The position numbers were made by a program, and so were the translations under genes. Below the pieces are notes generated by a model. The model saw only the letters and a program-made list of their open reading frames with translations, ran no database searches and was not told where the DNA came from. 64,000 nucleotides of DNA from a virus. The stretch spans positions 1 through 64,000 of IMG/VR virus record IMGVR_UViG_3300025141_000042; one strand, written 5' to 3'. Below, piece by piece: positions 1-8,580 of the stretch (position 1 is the first letter of the stretch; every line of letters begins with the position of its first letter).

Positions 1-3000
1 GCGCGATTTACCAGAATCCTTACCAGATCTCCCTCATCGTCATCTGCGATTGTCGCAATATCGTCATTCATTTTCTGTTGAAAGGGATCTTCTTGATCGC
101 CAATGTCCCCAATGTCAATCGGTGCCTTGCCCATCTTTTCCTTGGCGCGCCTTACGAGATTCCTTACTATCTTTTGTTCGCCGGGATCTGCAAGTGTCGC
201 AATGTCGTCGTCGATTTTCTGTTGAAAGGGATCTTCTTGATCACCCTCGCCTAAAACTTTTGAAATTTCTTCTTTGATAATTTGTGCTAATTGCTTTTTT
301 TCCTTACATGCCTTTGCAGCACCGAAGAGACCTTGCTGTGCTTTCGATACTGATTTTTCCTGCAACGGTTCTTCAATCACTTCCTCGCCTTCTGGCCCAG
401 GTGATTCTTTTTCTGCCTCGTATGCTGCGGTTGTAGGTTCCGGCACAGTAGCGGGCAATTCTTTCTCAAACTTATCAAAATATAATTTCAAGTTGGCAAT
501 GAGATATTCATAAAACATTGACTGATCTTTATCATTATCCAAGACAGCATATGCATCAACGATTTGTTTTCCAATGTTGTGGAATGTCTTTTCTGCGACA
601 TTCCTACCGGTCATATCCATGCCGGGGAGGGTTTCAAATTTTTCCTCTTCAGGTGTCTTTGCAAATGAGTCATCGCCAACATCAATGAATTTACCAGCAT
701 CATCATCGCCAACATCGATATCGAGTTCTTGGAGTTTGTCAGCTTCGTCATCTGCTTCATCAGCCAATTCAATCGGTGCCAGTGTTCTGACTGTTTGGTT
801 AATAACATGACTACGATAAGATTTTCGTTGCTGATCATCGGTTGTTAAAGTTTTGAAATCTGATTTTATAACCGGAACAATCCTTTTCAAGAGAGTTGCC
901 AAGACATTGATGCCCGTATTTCTGTGCGGCGGCATATCTGACTTTTCTTGGATTATTAGTTGTCGGATTGTTTCTCGCAAATGTACTTCCATCTGATAGC
1001 GGTCAAGCATTGCTTTCTGACTCTCGTTGATGTAAATAACACCAGATGTCTTCGAGGTGGACTCATCGAGTCTCGCAGTTTGACTTCCCCTTACTTTCTT
1101 TCGGATAAACTCTCTTAGTTTCATTTCTGCTATCACTTCTTCTCGCATGATCATTCCCTCTTTGCTTTTCGGTTCTCTCTTGCCGGCGCCTAATTGGACT
1201 GCTGCGCTGGTCATAGCAGATAGTTCTTGTAATCCTTTCGTCAGATTCCACACTTCGTCTTTTTCTTCAGGTGTCAACTCGGCAGGGAGCAGTTCTTTAA
1301 ATTTCTCATCATCATCTGCATCCATCGCCGGTTTCATATCACCGGTAGAACTCATACCACCGGCCTGAGGCGGTATCGGTCTTATTTCAACATCTACACC
1401 ATTTTCTTTTCCAACTCGGATGGCACGTTGATACCTCCCGTCCATGATGTCTTTTTCTCCCAGGACTAGAATTACTTTGTCGCCTTCTTCTACAAACTCT
1501 TTCAGAAAACTGTAAGTTGCTTGCACAGGACTCCGTGCTTCTGGAAATAGCGATGTACTTACGAAGGCATGTGCCATATCATCTAAATTGTAACGCCGCA
1601 GATAAATGTCCCAAATAGACTTGGATGCTTCGGGGGTGACCCCTTTATGTTCTACGGGTGAGATTAAAATAAAGATCTCATCGGCACTTCCATAGACTTC
1701 TTGAACTGCACCTAGATGCCCTGTGTGCGGAGGTTTGAATTTTCCAGGAAATACAGTTACGATACGATTAAACTCTTCTTTCTCTTCTTCAAGTTTCTTG
1801 ATCGGGGGCACGTTTCCTCTACCAAACTTAAATAACCCTAAGATTTGATTCGCTGGCGCGAAATTGCCGGTAAATTTATACGTTGTGCCATCATAGTCAA
1901 ATACAAACCCTTCTGCGGCAGAACCCACATTTTCTATAGATTTAATTTTTTTCATCTGCTGACTGAGGATCCGCATTGCTTCGTCACTGCCCGAACCTTT
2001 GATCGCGGCAATTGCAGATGCAACTTCAGACCTCAGTCTCTTTATTTCGTTGGGATTATCTAGAATAAAAGCACTTTTTAGTCCTCGTAATGCTTCCACC
2101 GCGAAATCGTGTACGACATCTTCCAACGGGTAAACTATCTTCTTTAAGATGTTTCCTGAATTTTTAACCATGTGTCGTGCTGTGCTTCGCGAAGTTTCAT
2201 CATCTTTCGGAATTTTGGACATTATTTTTGTTAAACTAAAACCTTTTTGGCCAAGGATTCTCGGCACCAGCATATCCCTTGCTTCTTCATTTATATCCGG
2301 GAGATTGGAGAGAACGAGCTCGGAAATTTCCTTTACAATAAAATCGCCGATTGTGTTGTTGTTTGACATCCCAGATTGACGCATAATGTCGGATAGTCTT
2401 TGCGTTGCTTCTTCTGTTGCCTCTTTATTTGTGAATTTTTCTAAATTCCTGATTGCGTTAACTTGTACTCCAAACTTATCACTTGCATCTTCTCTCTGTG
2501 CTCTGACCAGCGCGCCTTCTAGAGTTGCTAGTGTCTCATCATTTTGATATGGCGCCGCATCCCCAGTCTCTTTGTCTAAATTAAGATGACCAACCCGATG
2601 AATGACCAGATTCTTAGTATCATAATTTATAATATTCGGATTCCGAGGGTCCATGATCTCCGCATTATAGAAAATATTCGCATCGGGTCCAAAGATATCA
2701 ATTTGAGATTCAAGGGGGAGAGTTTGAACGGCATCTTCAAAAGCAGCAAAACCTTCTACGAAAGCTTTCTCTAAATTGCCACGACCTGAGAATTTCTGTG
2801 CTAATTCCTCAGCACTCATACCGCCGGACTTTAGATTACCTTTGTTTCTCGCTGCTTTTGCTCTCTTATCGCGGACACTATAAGAAACAAATAGATTTTG
2901 CCCATCTGTCTTCTCTGTTCCGACCAACTCGCCTTCAGAAGCTTTATTAAAGATATCCGTCATTTGACCGAAAGTCAAATCTAGGTTATCATAAAGGTGA

Positions 3001-3026
3001 TTCATATGTCCTGCAACGCCGCCCAT
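1..3026 (-). CDS. Ligase-like / NMNAT-like nucleotidyltransferase fusion, C-terminus cut by window edge
   Basis: The frame is open from the ATG at 3026 to the window start (at least 1008 residues). Residues 39-42 read KTDG inside GTEKTDGQNLF, followed by ARNKGNLKSGG and later NAEIMD. This is the pattern of the adenylylation domain of ATP-dependent DNA/RNA ligases (motif I KxDG). About residue 424-437 reads VFPGKFKPPHTGHL, the nucleotide-binding HxGH-type motif of the NMNAT/cytidylyltransferase superfamily. The C-terminal part is acidic, contains LREFIRKK, LRETIRQLI and LAQIIKEEI segments, and carries a 48-residue tandem repeat (DQEDPFQQK...DDIAT). The fusion suggests nucleotide transfer, possibly nucleic-acid or NAD-related, but the substrate is unknown. 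It begins immediately after the stop of the coiled-coil gene upstream. Confidence 0.75.
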   Translation of the reverse strand, partial: MGGVAGHMNHLYDNLDLTFGQMTDIFNKASEGELVGTEKTDGQNLFVSYSVRDKRAKAARNKGNLKSGGMSAEELAQKFSGRGNLEKAFVEGFAAFEDAVQTLPLESQIDIFGPDANIFYNAEIMDPRNPNIINYDTKNLVIHRVGHLNLDKETGDAAPYQNDETLATLEGALVRAQREDASDKFGVQVNAIRNLEKFTNKEATEEATQRLSDIMRQSGMSNNNTIGDFIVKEISELVLSNLPDINEEARDMLVPRILGQKGFSLTKIMSKIPKDDETSRSTARHMVKNSGNILKKIVYPLEDVVHDFAVEALRGLKSAFILDNPNEIKRLRSEVASAIAAIKGSGSDEAMRILSQQMKKIKSIENVGSAAEGFVFDYDGTTYKFTGNFAPANQILGLFKFGRGNVPPIKKLEEEKEEFNRIVTVFPGKFKPPHTGHLGAVQEVYGSADEIFILISPVEHKGVTPEASKSIWDIYLRRYNLDDMAHAFVSTSLFPEARSPVQATYSFLKEFVEEGDKVILVLGEKDIMDGRYQRAIRVGKENGVDVEIRPIPPQAGGMSSTGDMKPAMDADDDEKFKELLPAELTPEEKDEVWNLTKGLQELSAMTSAAVQLGAGKREPKSKEGMIMREEVIAEMKLREFIRKKVRGSQTARLDESTSKTSGVIYINESQKAMLDRYQMEVHLRETIRQLIIQEKSDMPPHRNTGINVLATLLKRIVPVIKSDFKTLTTDDQQRKSYRSHVINQTVRTLAPIELADEADDEADKLQELDIDVGDDDAGKFIDVGDDSFAKTPEEEKFETLPGMDMTGRNVAEKTFHNIGKQIVDAYAVLDNDKDQSMFYEYLIANLKLYFDKFEKELPATVPEPTTAAYEAEKESPGPEGEEVIEEPLQEKSVSKAQQGLFGAAKACKEKKQLAQIIKEEISKVLGEGDQEDPFQQKIDDDIATLADPGEQKIVRNLVRRAKEKMGKAPIDIGDIGDQEDPFQQKMNDDIATIADDDEGDLVRILVNR
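5..245 (-). repeat. Tandem coding repeat, 144-bp period
   Basis: The segments around 51-101 and 195-245 are nearly identical (tgtcgcaat...attttctgttgaaagggatc) and lie 144 bp, or 48 codons, apart. Both encode DQEDPFQQK-x-DDIAT in the acidic C-terminal region of the fusion protein. More copies could lie left of the window. Confidence 0.75.
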
Positions 3027-3278
3027 TTATTTGCCCTTTTCCTCTTCTAGAATTGTTAATTTTTCTTCTAGAATATTAACCCTTTCTTGTAATCTTCTAA
3101 CATGTCTTCTTACTTCTCTCAGATGTTCTTGCGCAAGTTCTATCTTGCGTGAATCGGATTGAGTTGAGGGTCTAAGACCCCCCAATGCTTCTTTGAGCGA
3201 TTGTAAATAACTATCTACACTAGGAGATTGTACTGATTCTCCCATCATAAATCTTTTTGTTACTTTGTGGAAATCCAT
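3027..3278 (-). CDS. Small coiled-coil protein
   Basis: This 83-residue protein has a C-terminal half of regular heptads (HLREVRRHVRRLQERVNILE), predicting a coiled coil. The N-terminal half is polar. Its stop abuts the ATG of the large fusion gene and its start overlaps the stop of the next gene upstream, so it belongs to the same transcription unit. No family was recognised; a small structural or scaffolding role would fit but is inference. Confidence 0.7.
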   Translation of the reverse strand: MDFHKVTKRFMMGESVQSPSVDSYLQSLKEALGGLRPSTQSDSRKIELAQEHLREVRRHVRRLQERVNILEEKLTILEEEKGK

Positions 3279-3601
3279 TATTCTCCACCCTCAGACTCAT
3301 CGTCGATGACTGGACTTGGAGCACTCTTCTTAGAAAAGAAGGAACTAAATGTTTCGGTTGTCTTTTCGACAGATTCCTCGACAGACTCTTTAACTTGATC
3401 GAGTTTTTCCTCTGCTGCCTCTTCTGCCTCTTTTGCTTTGGTCTCTACTTTCTTGGCAGCACGAGTTACACGACTCTTTGCTTTCTTTGCAACTGCTTTA
3501 GCATCTGCTTCGGCACTCATAATTGCTGCTTTGGCCTTCTTTGCCATGCTCGCCAATTTACGTGCTAATGCTCTCTTCTTTCGTTGTTTTGGACTAGTCA
3601 T
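3278..3601 (-). CDS. Basic Ala/Lys-rich N-terminus, acidic C-terminus protein
   Basis: The 107-residue protein is chosen to start at MTSPKQRKK (3601) because AAGGAG lies 10 nt upstream; an in-frame ATG at 3637 is an alternative. Residues 5-50 are rich in Ala and Lys (KKAKAAI, KAVAKKAKSR), like histone-H1-type or DNA-condensing tails. The second half is a Glu-rich helix ending SPVIDDESEGGE. Internal virion proteins can have such charge segregation, but no family was recognised. Confidence 0.65.
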   Translation of the reverse strand: MTSPKQRKKRALARKLASMAKKAKAAIMSAEADAKAVAKKAKSRVTRAAKKVETKAKEAEEAAEEKLDQVKESVEESVEKTTETFSSFFSKKSAPSPVIDDESEGGE

Positions 3602-3615
3602 TTGCTGTCTTCTCC

Positions 3616-4503
3616 TTATTGTGGGGGTGTGGGCCAATCTTGAGGATGGCGGTTTGATTTTCGGTCCGGCCGGTTCACCAGTTCCAGCCCGCTAGGGAGG
3701 TTCTGAATAAGAGCATCTGTTATTTTCTTAGCACTATTCCTCAACCCTAACTTTCCTATATTTGGAACTGCTTGAAGATGATTGTATATTTCTTTTTGGT
3801 CTTTCATCGCCCCCGCCTGCGCCAATTTTTTAAATAGATTTTTTAAATTTTCAACTGCGGTAGAAATCTTCATCCTTCCACCGGCCGGATCACGCGCATC
3901 ACTTACCACCATCCCTGGATCTAGATCATTATCCTGCATCATGCTCTCCATTGGACGGAGCAGATTCGCCTGGAAGAAATTCATTAGTTTCTCATTGTCG
4001 AGATTAGCAAGTTTAGGTTCTAGATTTTTATTAAATGTGCTAATCCTTTCACCATATTGACTTTTCTCAATCTTTGCTATATTTTCTTTGTAATTCTGAT
4101 TCTGTTCATCCGATTGGGGCGAATCTGTAGCACTGCTCACTTCCGTGCCGGTTACTTTTGAGGAATCAATAGCATCATTCATAGATTTGACGATATCCTT
4201 GAAGATTTGTTCTTCTTTGTCGATACCGGATCTGTGCAGCAGCATTAAGGTTTGGTTTGCGAACTGTTCTAACTTTTCTGCTTGACTCTTTAGGACATCC
4301 TGCGCATTGTCCGCCTGCCGGGATCCGCGTCGATCTGGGTATTTTCTCTTTAAGTACGCAAGTTTTTCTTCGGCATCTCTGACCTCTGGGTTTTTCATTA
4401 GATCGCTGAGACCGCTGAAAAAATTTTCTTCGATTTCTCCACCGGAAAATTGGTCAGTCAACCTTTCAAATAAAAGTTTATTTTTTGTATCATGAAACTT
4501 CAC
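3616..4503 (-). CDS. Hypothetical protein, probable virion-associated
   Basis: The likely start is the GTG at 4503, which overlaps the TGA of the upstream peptidase gene (GTGA). An ATG at 4620 would bury the frame deep in that gene. The product (about 295 residues) starts VKFHDTKNKLLFERL and is mostly helical and polar, with no membrane segment. LLFERL near the N-terminus resembles the tag of other proteins here, but weakly. No domain recognised. Confidence 0.65.
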   Translation of the reverse strand: MKFHDTKNKLLFERLTDQFSGGEIEENFFSGLSDLMKNPEVRDAEEKLAYLKRKYPDRRGSRQADNAQDVLKSQAEKLEQFANQTLMLLHRSGIDKEEQIFKDIVKSMNDAIDSSKVTGTEVSSATDSPQSDEQNQNYKENIAKIEKSQYGERISTFNKNLEPKLANLDNEKLMNFFQANLLRPMESMMQDNDLDPGMVVSDARDPAGGRMKISTAVENLKNLFKKLAQAGAMKDQKEIYNHLQAVPNIGKLGLRNSAKKITDALIQNLPSGLELVNRPDRKSNRHPQDWPTPPQ

Positions 4504-4892
4504 TTTCGATTTCTCCTGGAATCTTCCCAATCTCTCAGCAGCATGCACCCTTCCAGATATGCTTCCTCTTCCATCTTTCTTAGATGCTCGTTTTCTTGAG
4601 CATACCCTTCGCCAACACAACCTAATTTGTCAAACTCTCCTCTGCAATTCTGACAGTGGTGTACAAGTTCGTGAGACACCGATCTTAACACATCTTTCGG
4701 ATGTCTTTTAGAGATATAGACAGTTATAGATTTATTCTCCGGATCATAAAATGCTGTTTTTCCTAGGGGTTCCTCGGCATTCTTTTCATCTGCTCGTAAA
4801 AACAATTTTACAGGTTCAGAAATTGCCAACTTCTTTTTCGCATATGGAAAAAACTCTCTAATTAGATTTTTTATAACGCTATTGCTCTTCAT
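4500..4892 (-). CDS. Small zincin metallopeptidase-like protein
   Basis: In this 130-residue protein residues 74-78 are HELVH, the HExxH zinc-binding and catalytic motif of gluzincin/SprT-like peptidases. It is followed by HCQNCRGEF and a conserved-looking GEGYAQENE segment that could supply the third ligand. The N-terminus MKSNSVIKNLIREFF contains an IRE tripeptide like the packaged-protein tags in this window. No Shine-Dalgarno is visible; the octamer CTACTTAC ends 6 nt before the ATG, so the message may be leaderless. Confidence 0.75.
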   Translation of the reverse strand: MKSNSVIKNLIREFFPYAKKKLAISEPVKLFLRADEKNAEEPLGKTAFYDPENKSITVYISKRHPKDVLRSVSHELVHHCQNCRGEFDKLGCVGEGYAQENEHLRKMEEEAYLEGCMLLRDWEDSRRNRK

Positions 4893-4898
4893 GACACT

Positions 4899-4906
4899 GT
4901 AAGTAG
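4899..4906 (-). promoter_or_regulatory. Late-promoter-like octamer CTACTTAC
   Basis: On the minus strand CTACTTAC lies 6 nt before the ATG at 4892. It is one of about twelve CTAYTTAY copies in front of minus-strand genes. With T4-like late-promoter spacing, +1 would fall at the ATG. Confidence 0.4.
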
Positions 4907-4928
4907 ATATTTGAAACAGAAAAAGGCC

Positions 4929-5771
4929 TTAGATATCTTGAACTAGAATTTCAAACTGATCGATATAGAGGGTATCGTCATCATCCCCAGCCCCATCTTT
5001 CCAAGCATAGAACCCCATACCAATGTCTTGAAGACTTGGATCTATATATATAGCATCTGTGCTATTCACCCAGGTCGAACCAACCTTTTCCCAGACTTCT
5101 TGACCGCTAGCTACATCTCCAGCGGAACTCGTATAAGCATTTAAAGTAACGCCGGAACCACCCACAGGAATCATATCAAATCGCACTCTGTGCCATTCAT
5201 CGAGAGAATATTTGGTTCCTGAACCCCCCGTGCCTCCGGAGCATTCAATAGGAGGGAAAGAACCATTAATAGTACCCGAAACTTCATTTGTTCCAATATA
5301 TAGATGGGGTCGAGCTGCATCACCTGCACTATTATCCTGTTTCATTCCACTAAACTGTAAAGTATATCCTCCCAAATGGTAAAATCTAACGTCTGACCCA
5401 TGGGTGATATAGTCTTCCGATTGAGCCATGAAAGCTAAACCCACTCCACAATGATCTGCTTGATTCCCGTAACCGTTATATACTCTCAACCATGCTCTCA
5501 TTGAGTAAGCTTTGGAAGTTCCGAGTGAGGAGCTATATATTCCCCCATCAACGGATTCCTTTACTAGGTATCCTCCAAAACATTCGTTGGCATTAGTGCT
5601 AGTAAACATTCGACTATAAAAGTTAGCATTGGTAATAGGATCTGACAAAGTTGAATTCAGGCATGCTGATCCTGTAACACCCCCTGACCATCTAGTTGCT
5701 GGATGACTAGAGGGATCCGTTTCGTTGACGATGAAGAAATCCGAACTTGATAAAATTAAACCTAATGTCAT
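4929..5771 (-). CDS. Putative virion surface protein with a jelly-roll-like C-terminal region
   Basis: The 280-residue product has no charged clusters and is rich in Gly, Ser, Tyr and aromatic residues. Segments such as YSLDEWHRVRFDM and DDDDTLYIDQFEIL resemble LamG/concanavalin-like beta-sandwich domains of tail fibres and decoration proteins. Repeated Cys residues are scattered. AAGGAAG precedes the ATG by about 8 nt and a late-type octamer lies 23 nt upstream. The virion assignment is inference from composition and promoter type. Confidence 0.55.
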   Translation of the reverse strand: MTLGLILSSSDFFIVNETDPSSHPATRWSGGVTGSACLNSTLSDPITNANFYSRMFTSTNANECFGGYLVKESVDGGIYSSSLGTSKAYSMRAWLRVYNGYGNQADHCGVGLAFMAQSEDYITHGSDVRFYHLGGYTLQFSGMKQDNSAGDAARPHLYIGTNEVSGTINGSFPPIECSGGTGGSGTKYSLDEWHRVRFDMIPVGGSGVTLNAYTSSAGDVASGQEVWEKVGSTWVNSTDAIYIDPSLQDIGMGFYAWKDGAGDDDDTLYIDQFEILVQDI

Positions 5772-5794
5772 AATAATACTTCCTTTATTTATTG

Positions 5795-5802
5795 ATAAGT
5801 AG
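5795..5802 (-). promoter_or_regulatory. Late-promoter-like octamer CTACTTAT
   Basis: The octamer lies 23 nt upstream of the ATG at 5771, between that gene and the stop of the ADP-ribosyltransferase gene. The downstream gene has its own AAGGAAG ribosome site. Confidence 0.45.
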
Positions 5803-5804
5803 TT

Positions 5805-6917
5805 TTACACACCCGATGGAGCACTTTTGCCTACTTTCGGGTCAATTGTCTTCATACCCTTTGCCTTATGTTTGTTTTTTCCCTTCACAGTTAATCTCAT
5901 CATCTTCCCAAAACTCTTCTTTGCTGCCTTTTGATAAGGTTCTTCTTCGTTAACCTTCTCGCTCTCTGAGACCGGTCCTGCTGCATTTCCTGAAGAAGTC
6001 GCAGCAGGCGTATAGAACCACTCGTTTTCGTCCGTTCCTGCCCAACTGACGTGCTCTGAGGGCACTTCTTTGCTCACGACGATGCTGCCTTCGCCCCCGT
6101 GCTCCTGAGCATAGGATTTGGTGAGGGAAACCCAGTCTCCTGGTCTTAGAATCTTTGATGCTTTTGGATTTATTCCTCTGTATATCTTCACAGTCTTTGC
6201 CCCGAAATAAGGAATTGGTCTTCCCCACTTCCCATTGAACTTTTTATAGATTACATTGAGCAGGTTTTCTGGATCTGTATGTTTTGCCCGAAGCAATCTT
6301 TGTTCTTCGCCCTCGTTCATTCTTACCGCGTCGTGCAATATGGAGTCAGCGGTTTCGAGGAGTGTTGTTAATTTCTCTTCAAAGGGATCTTTTGCCTCAT
6401 TAAAAATCTTGCTGTGATTCTGCTCTGCTTTTGATGTGTCTATTTGAGGTCCATTGGAATAATAAATGGAGTCTAGATATTCTACTCCGTGATTATCGTC
6501 TGCTGATTTTTTTACATCAACGAAGTCGCTGCCCTTGCCGTCATAGAACTCTTTCCATACATTCTGAGCTGCTTGACTCACTTGTCCCTTATGGGGACTG
6601 GGCATCAGTCCGTTTCTTCCGGCATGTTGTATGGCAATTCGATACAGTGTCGGTCCATACCCCTTTTCTGCCCAGATTTCTTCAATCTTGAATACCTTTT
6701 GGACACCTTCCCAACCAAATCGAATCACTCCTTTGATAAATGGTTCTATCTTATCTCCATCTTCTATCTTGTCTTCTATCTTATCTTCTATCTTATTCTC
6801 TAGATCATATAAGATAATGTATGAGCCATCAATATAAAGTCCCAATTTTGAGATGTCTTCGATTGCTGCTTCTGAGATACAGGAAACTTGTTTTTTTATC
6901 GTAATCTTAATCTTCAT
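5805..6917 (-). CDS. ADP-ribosyltransferase candidate with GNAT-like N-terminal region (Alt-like effector)
   Basis: The start is taken at MKIKITIKK (6917) because two other proteins here begin MIKITIKP and MIKIKISKK; ATG 6938 is an alternative. Numbered from this start, KIYRG (Arg247), SLT (Ser264) and ENE (Glu297/Glu299) form the R-S-ExE signature of arginine-specific mono-ADP-ribosyltransferases. Residues around 86-125 (GPTLYRIAIQHAGRNGL...VSQAAQNVW) resemble an acetyltransferase-like domain seen in phage internal proteins. CISE|AA at residues 13-18 fits an (I/L)xE prohead-protease site. By analogy with T4 Alt, it may modify host proteins after injection. A short KIED repeat lies near residue 43. 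Confidence 0.7.
   Translation of the reverse strand: MKIKITIKKQVSCISEAAIEDISKLGLYIDGSYIILYDLENKIEDKIEDKIEDGDKIEPFIKGVIRFGWEGVQKVFKIEEIWAEKGYGPTLYRIAIQHAGRNGLMPSPHKGQVSQAAQNVWKEFYDGKGSDFVDVKKSADDNHGVEYLDSIYYSNGPQIDTSKAEQNHSKIFNEAKDPFEEKLTTLLETADSILHDAVRMNEGEEQRLLRAKHTDPENLLNVIYKKFNGKWGRPIPYFGAKTVKIYRGINPKASKILRPGDWVSLTKSYAQEHGGEGSIVVSKEVPSEHVSWAGTDENEWFYTPAATSSGNAAGPVSESEKVNEEEPYQKAAKKSFGKMMRLTVKGKNKHKAKGMKTIDPKVGKSAPSGV
6755..6800 (-). repeat. Short tandem repeat encoding KIED units
   Basis: About three imperfect 12-15-bp units (tcttctatcttatct) encode ENKIEDKIEDKIEDGDKIE in the ADP-ribosyltransferase candidate. It is a simple in-frame expansion, likely a flexible charged linker. Confidence 0.6.
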
Positions 6918-6947
6918 CTTATTTCTTCTTATTCTCAATAATAATGT

Positions 6948-7742
6948 TTATTCTTTCTTAGCTGGCATAAAAGGCCTTAAAGAGCCCCACTTATTAACTC
7001 GCAGGGCAGGGCGAACTAGTTCAGATGCCACAAAATTAACACCGCCGACCAATGGTCCAATCCACCCTAACCACTTTTTAACGTCTGTAACATGAGCCAC
7101 ATTTCCAATAAAGTCCTCTCCAAAGAATTTTGTAACACTCCCTATTAGAAATTCTTTAACTTGATTAATTACTTCTTCTTTCGCCATATCTCTCGGATTT
7201 GTGGCACTAGCTAGCGAGTCGATGAGAGCACCGATTTTCTTTTGAATCCATATTAACCCAACAGCCATAGAGGTACCGGGTATCACTTTCTTCCAACTGC
7301 TAGGACTTTTAAAGAAAGAGTCAAGCATCGCCTTTAGCTTTTGAAGTAGTTTGTTGGCAGCTGCACCAACTTTAGGTAAGCTACTGGCAACTTCAAGTGC
7401 TTTTTTTAGTTTTTTGGTATTTTCGTTTATTAGCCTGCCAATTATTGTATTCCATTTATCGATGGAATCACCCGTCTCGTCTATTAACATATTATAAAAA
7501 GCTTGCAAAAGATTTTTCATGTTGCCAGCGGCCGTTTTTAAATTCTCAGCTACGCTCTTTATGAAGTTCTCTAAGAGCATATGCTCTTCTAATATATGTC
7601 GCCTTAACTCCTCGCTGATTATGGTATCGCCCGATTCGTTAACCGGAAGGCTAATGCCCAATACTCTCGCGACATATATGTGGTTCTCACATATTTGGCT
7701 TTCTTCCATATACACTCGCCAATTTTCCATCAATAGTTTCAT
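6948..7742 (-). CDS. Tagged internal-protein candidate with amphipathic/hydrophobic segments
   Basis: This 264-residue protein begins MKLLMENWRVYMEESQ, the first of the MKLLxENWRxYMxE tags in this window; YMEE|S fits an (L/I/M)xE cleavage site. The rest is helical and contains two hydrophobic stretches, SMAVGLIWIQ and WLGWIGPLVGGVNFVASEL, which could insert into membranes. A role as an ejected or membrane-active internal virion protein is inferred. No enzyme motif is visible. Confidence 0.7.
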   Translation of the reverse strand: MKLLMENWRVYMEESQICENHIYVARVLGISLPVNESGDTIISEELRRHILEEHMLLENFIKSVAENLKTAAGNMKNLLQAFYNMLIDETGDSIDKWNTIIGRLINENTKKLKKALEVASSLPKVGAAANKLLQKLKAMLDSFFKSPSSWKKVIPGTSMAVGLIWIQKKIGALIDSLASATNPRDMAKEEVINQVKEFLIGSVTKFFGEDFIGNVAHVTDVKKWLGWIGPLVGGVNFVASELVRPALRVNKWGSLRPFMPAKKE

Positions 7743-7767
7743 TTTTTCTTGTCCTCTTCCGCGCCAA

Positions 7768-8010
7768 TTAACGCGATCTTAAAAATTTCCAAATTTGATA
7801 TTTTTTCTCATCAAATTCTACCATTTCTGATGGTATTTTCCCTGCTGGTGCTATGTAAGTCTCTACCCAATCTCTTGCTTCAAACAATTCTTGTTGCTCA
7901 TCGACTAAATCTTGATCATGCTTGAAGCGTAATACCTTGTCGATATTAGAAATTTCTTCGTTTATTTCTGCCAAAAGTAACTCAGAATTGCAAGTGTGAA
8001 AATTATACAT
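7768..8010 (-). CDS. Small acidic hypothetical protein
   Basis: The 80-residue product is Glu/Asp-rich and predicted helical (ELLLAEINEEISNIDKVL). AGAGGT lies about 7 nt before the ATG. It follows the ParB-like gene closely in the same direction. No domain was recognised. Confidence 0.65.
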   Translation of the reverse strand: MYNFHTCNSELLLAEINEEISNIDKVLRFKHDQDLVDEQQELFEARDWVETYIAPAGKIPSEMVEFDEKKYQIWKFLRSR

Positions 8011-8018
8011 ATTTACCT

Positions 8019-8501
8019 CTATTTCGTCCTACTGCCATGTTGTGTTATTCTCCTCGTTTTGACCTGGTTCAATATATCCATAGTCTTGATGTTATATTGG
8101 TCTGAATTTAAGTCTTTTGAGCTATTCCCAGACTGGACAAGTTCTAACCACTTTTCCCAGACACCTTCTTCTGCTTTTTCTTTGATATGGTTTCGAGTTA
8201 TAATGATTGGAATATCTTTTCCCAAAAGTTTTGCCGCCATCACCCTGTGGTGTCCATCACCGTGCTTGAATGTGCCGTCCAGAAACACTGTGATTTCTAC
8301 AGGCTCAGAAAGGTCAACCGTTTTTGCCCATGCTAGTTTTTCCTCATCACTCTTTTTGAAAAATTCTTTCCAGTGTGGCTCTGTTCTGTATTCACCCATA
8401 TGTGATTCTAGGTGTTCAGCAGGAAAATGAATATGTTGCCCTTTGGGAACATATTCTTCCACTTCAATAAACTTCCTGAAATTTTCCATTAGGAGTTTCA
8501 T
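8019..8501 (-). CDS. ParB/Srx-fold protein with N-terminal packaging-like tag
   Basis: The N-terminus MKLLMENFRKFIEVEE matches the tag family. Residues 82-86 are DGHHR followed by VMAAKLLG, the signature of the ParB/sulfiredoxin nucleotide-binding fold (known members bind CTP or ATP; some are nucleases). EPVEITVF precedes it as the expected beta strand. At 160 residues it is little more than the tag plus one domain. The ATG directly follows an 18-codon upstream ORF (TAAATG), suggesting translational coupling. Biochemical activity is not deducible. Confidence 0.75.
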   Translation of the reverse strand: MKLLMENFRKFIEVEEYVPKGQHIHFPAEHLESHMGEYRTEPHWKEFFKKSDEEKLAWAKTVDLSEPVEITVFLDGTFKHGDGHHRVMAAKLLGKDIPIIITRNHIKEKAEEGVWEKWLELVQSGNSSKDLNSDQYNIKTMDILNQVKTRRITQHGSRTK

Positions 8502-8558
8502 TTATCCGTGCCCGCCAGTTGTTATTTCCCACACTTTTAAGTTACTATTAGACATCAT
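8502..8558 (-). CDS. 18-residue leader peptide candidate
   Basis: A short ORF (MMSNSNLKVWEITTGGHG) starts after a strong AGAAGGAG site. Its TAA is immediately followed by the ATG of the ParB-like gene, which lacks a Shine-Dalgarno of its own. It could be a leader peptide that couples translation. Its small size keeps confidence low. Confidence 0.4.
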   Translation of the reverse strand: MMSNSNLKVWEITTGGHG

Positions 8559-8580
8559 CACTCCTTCTGTGTTGGTTTGG

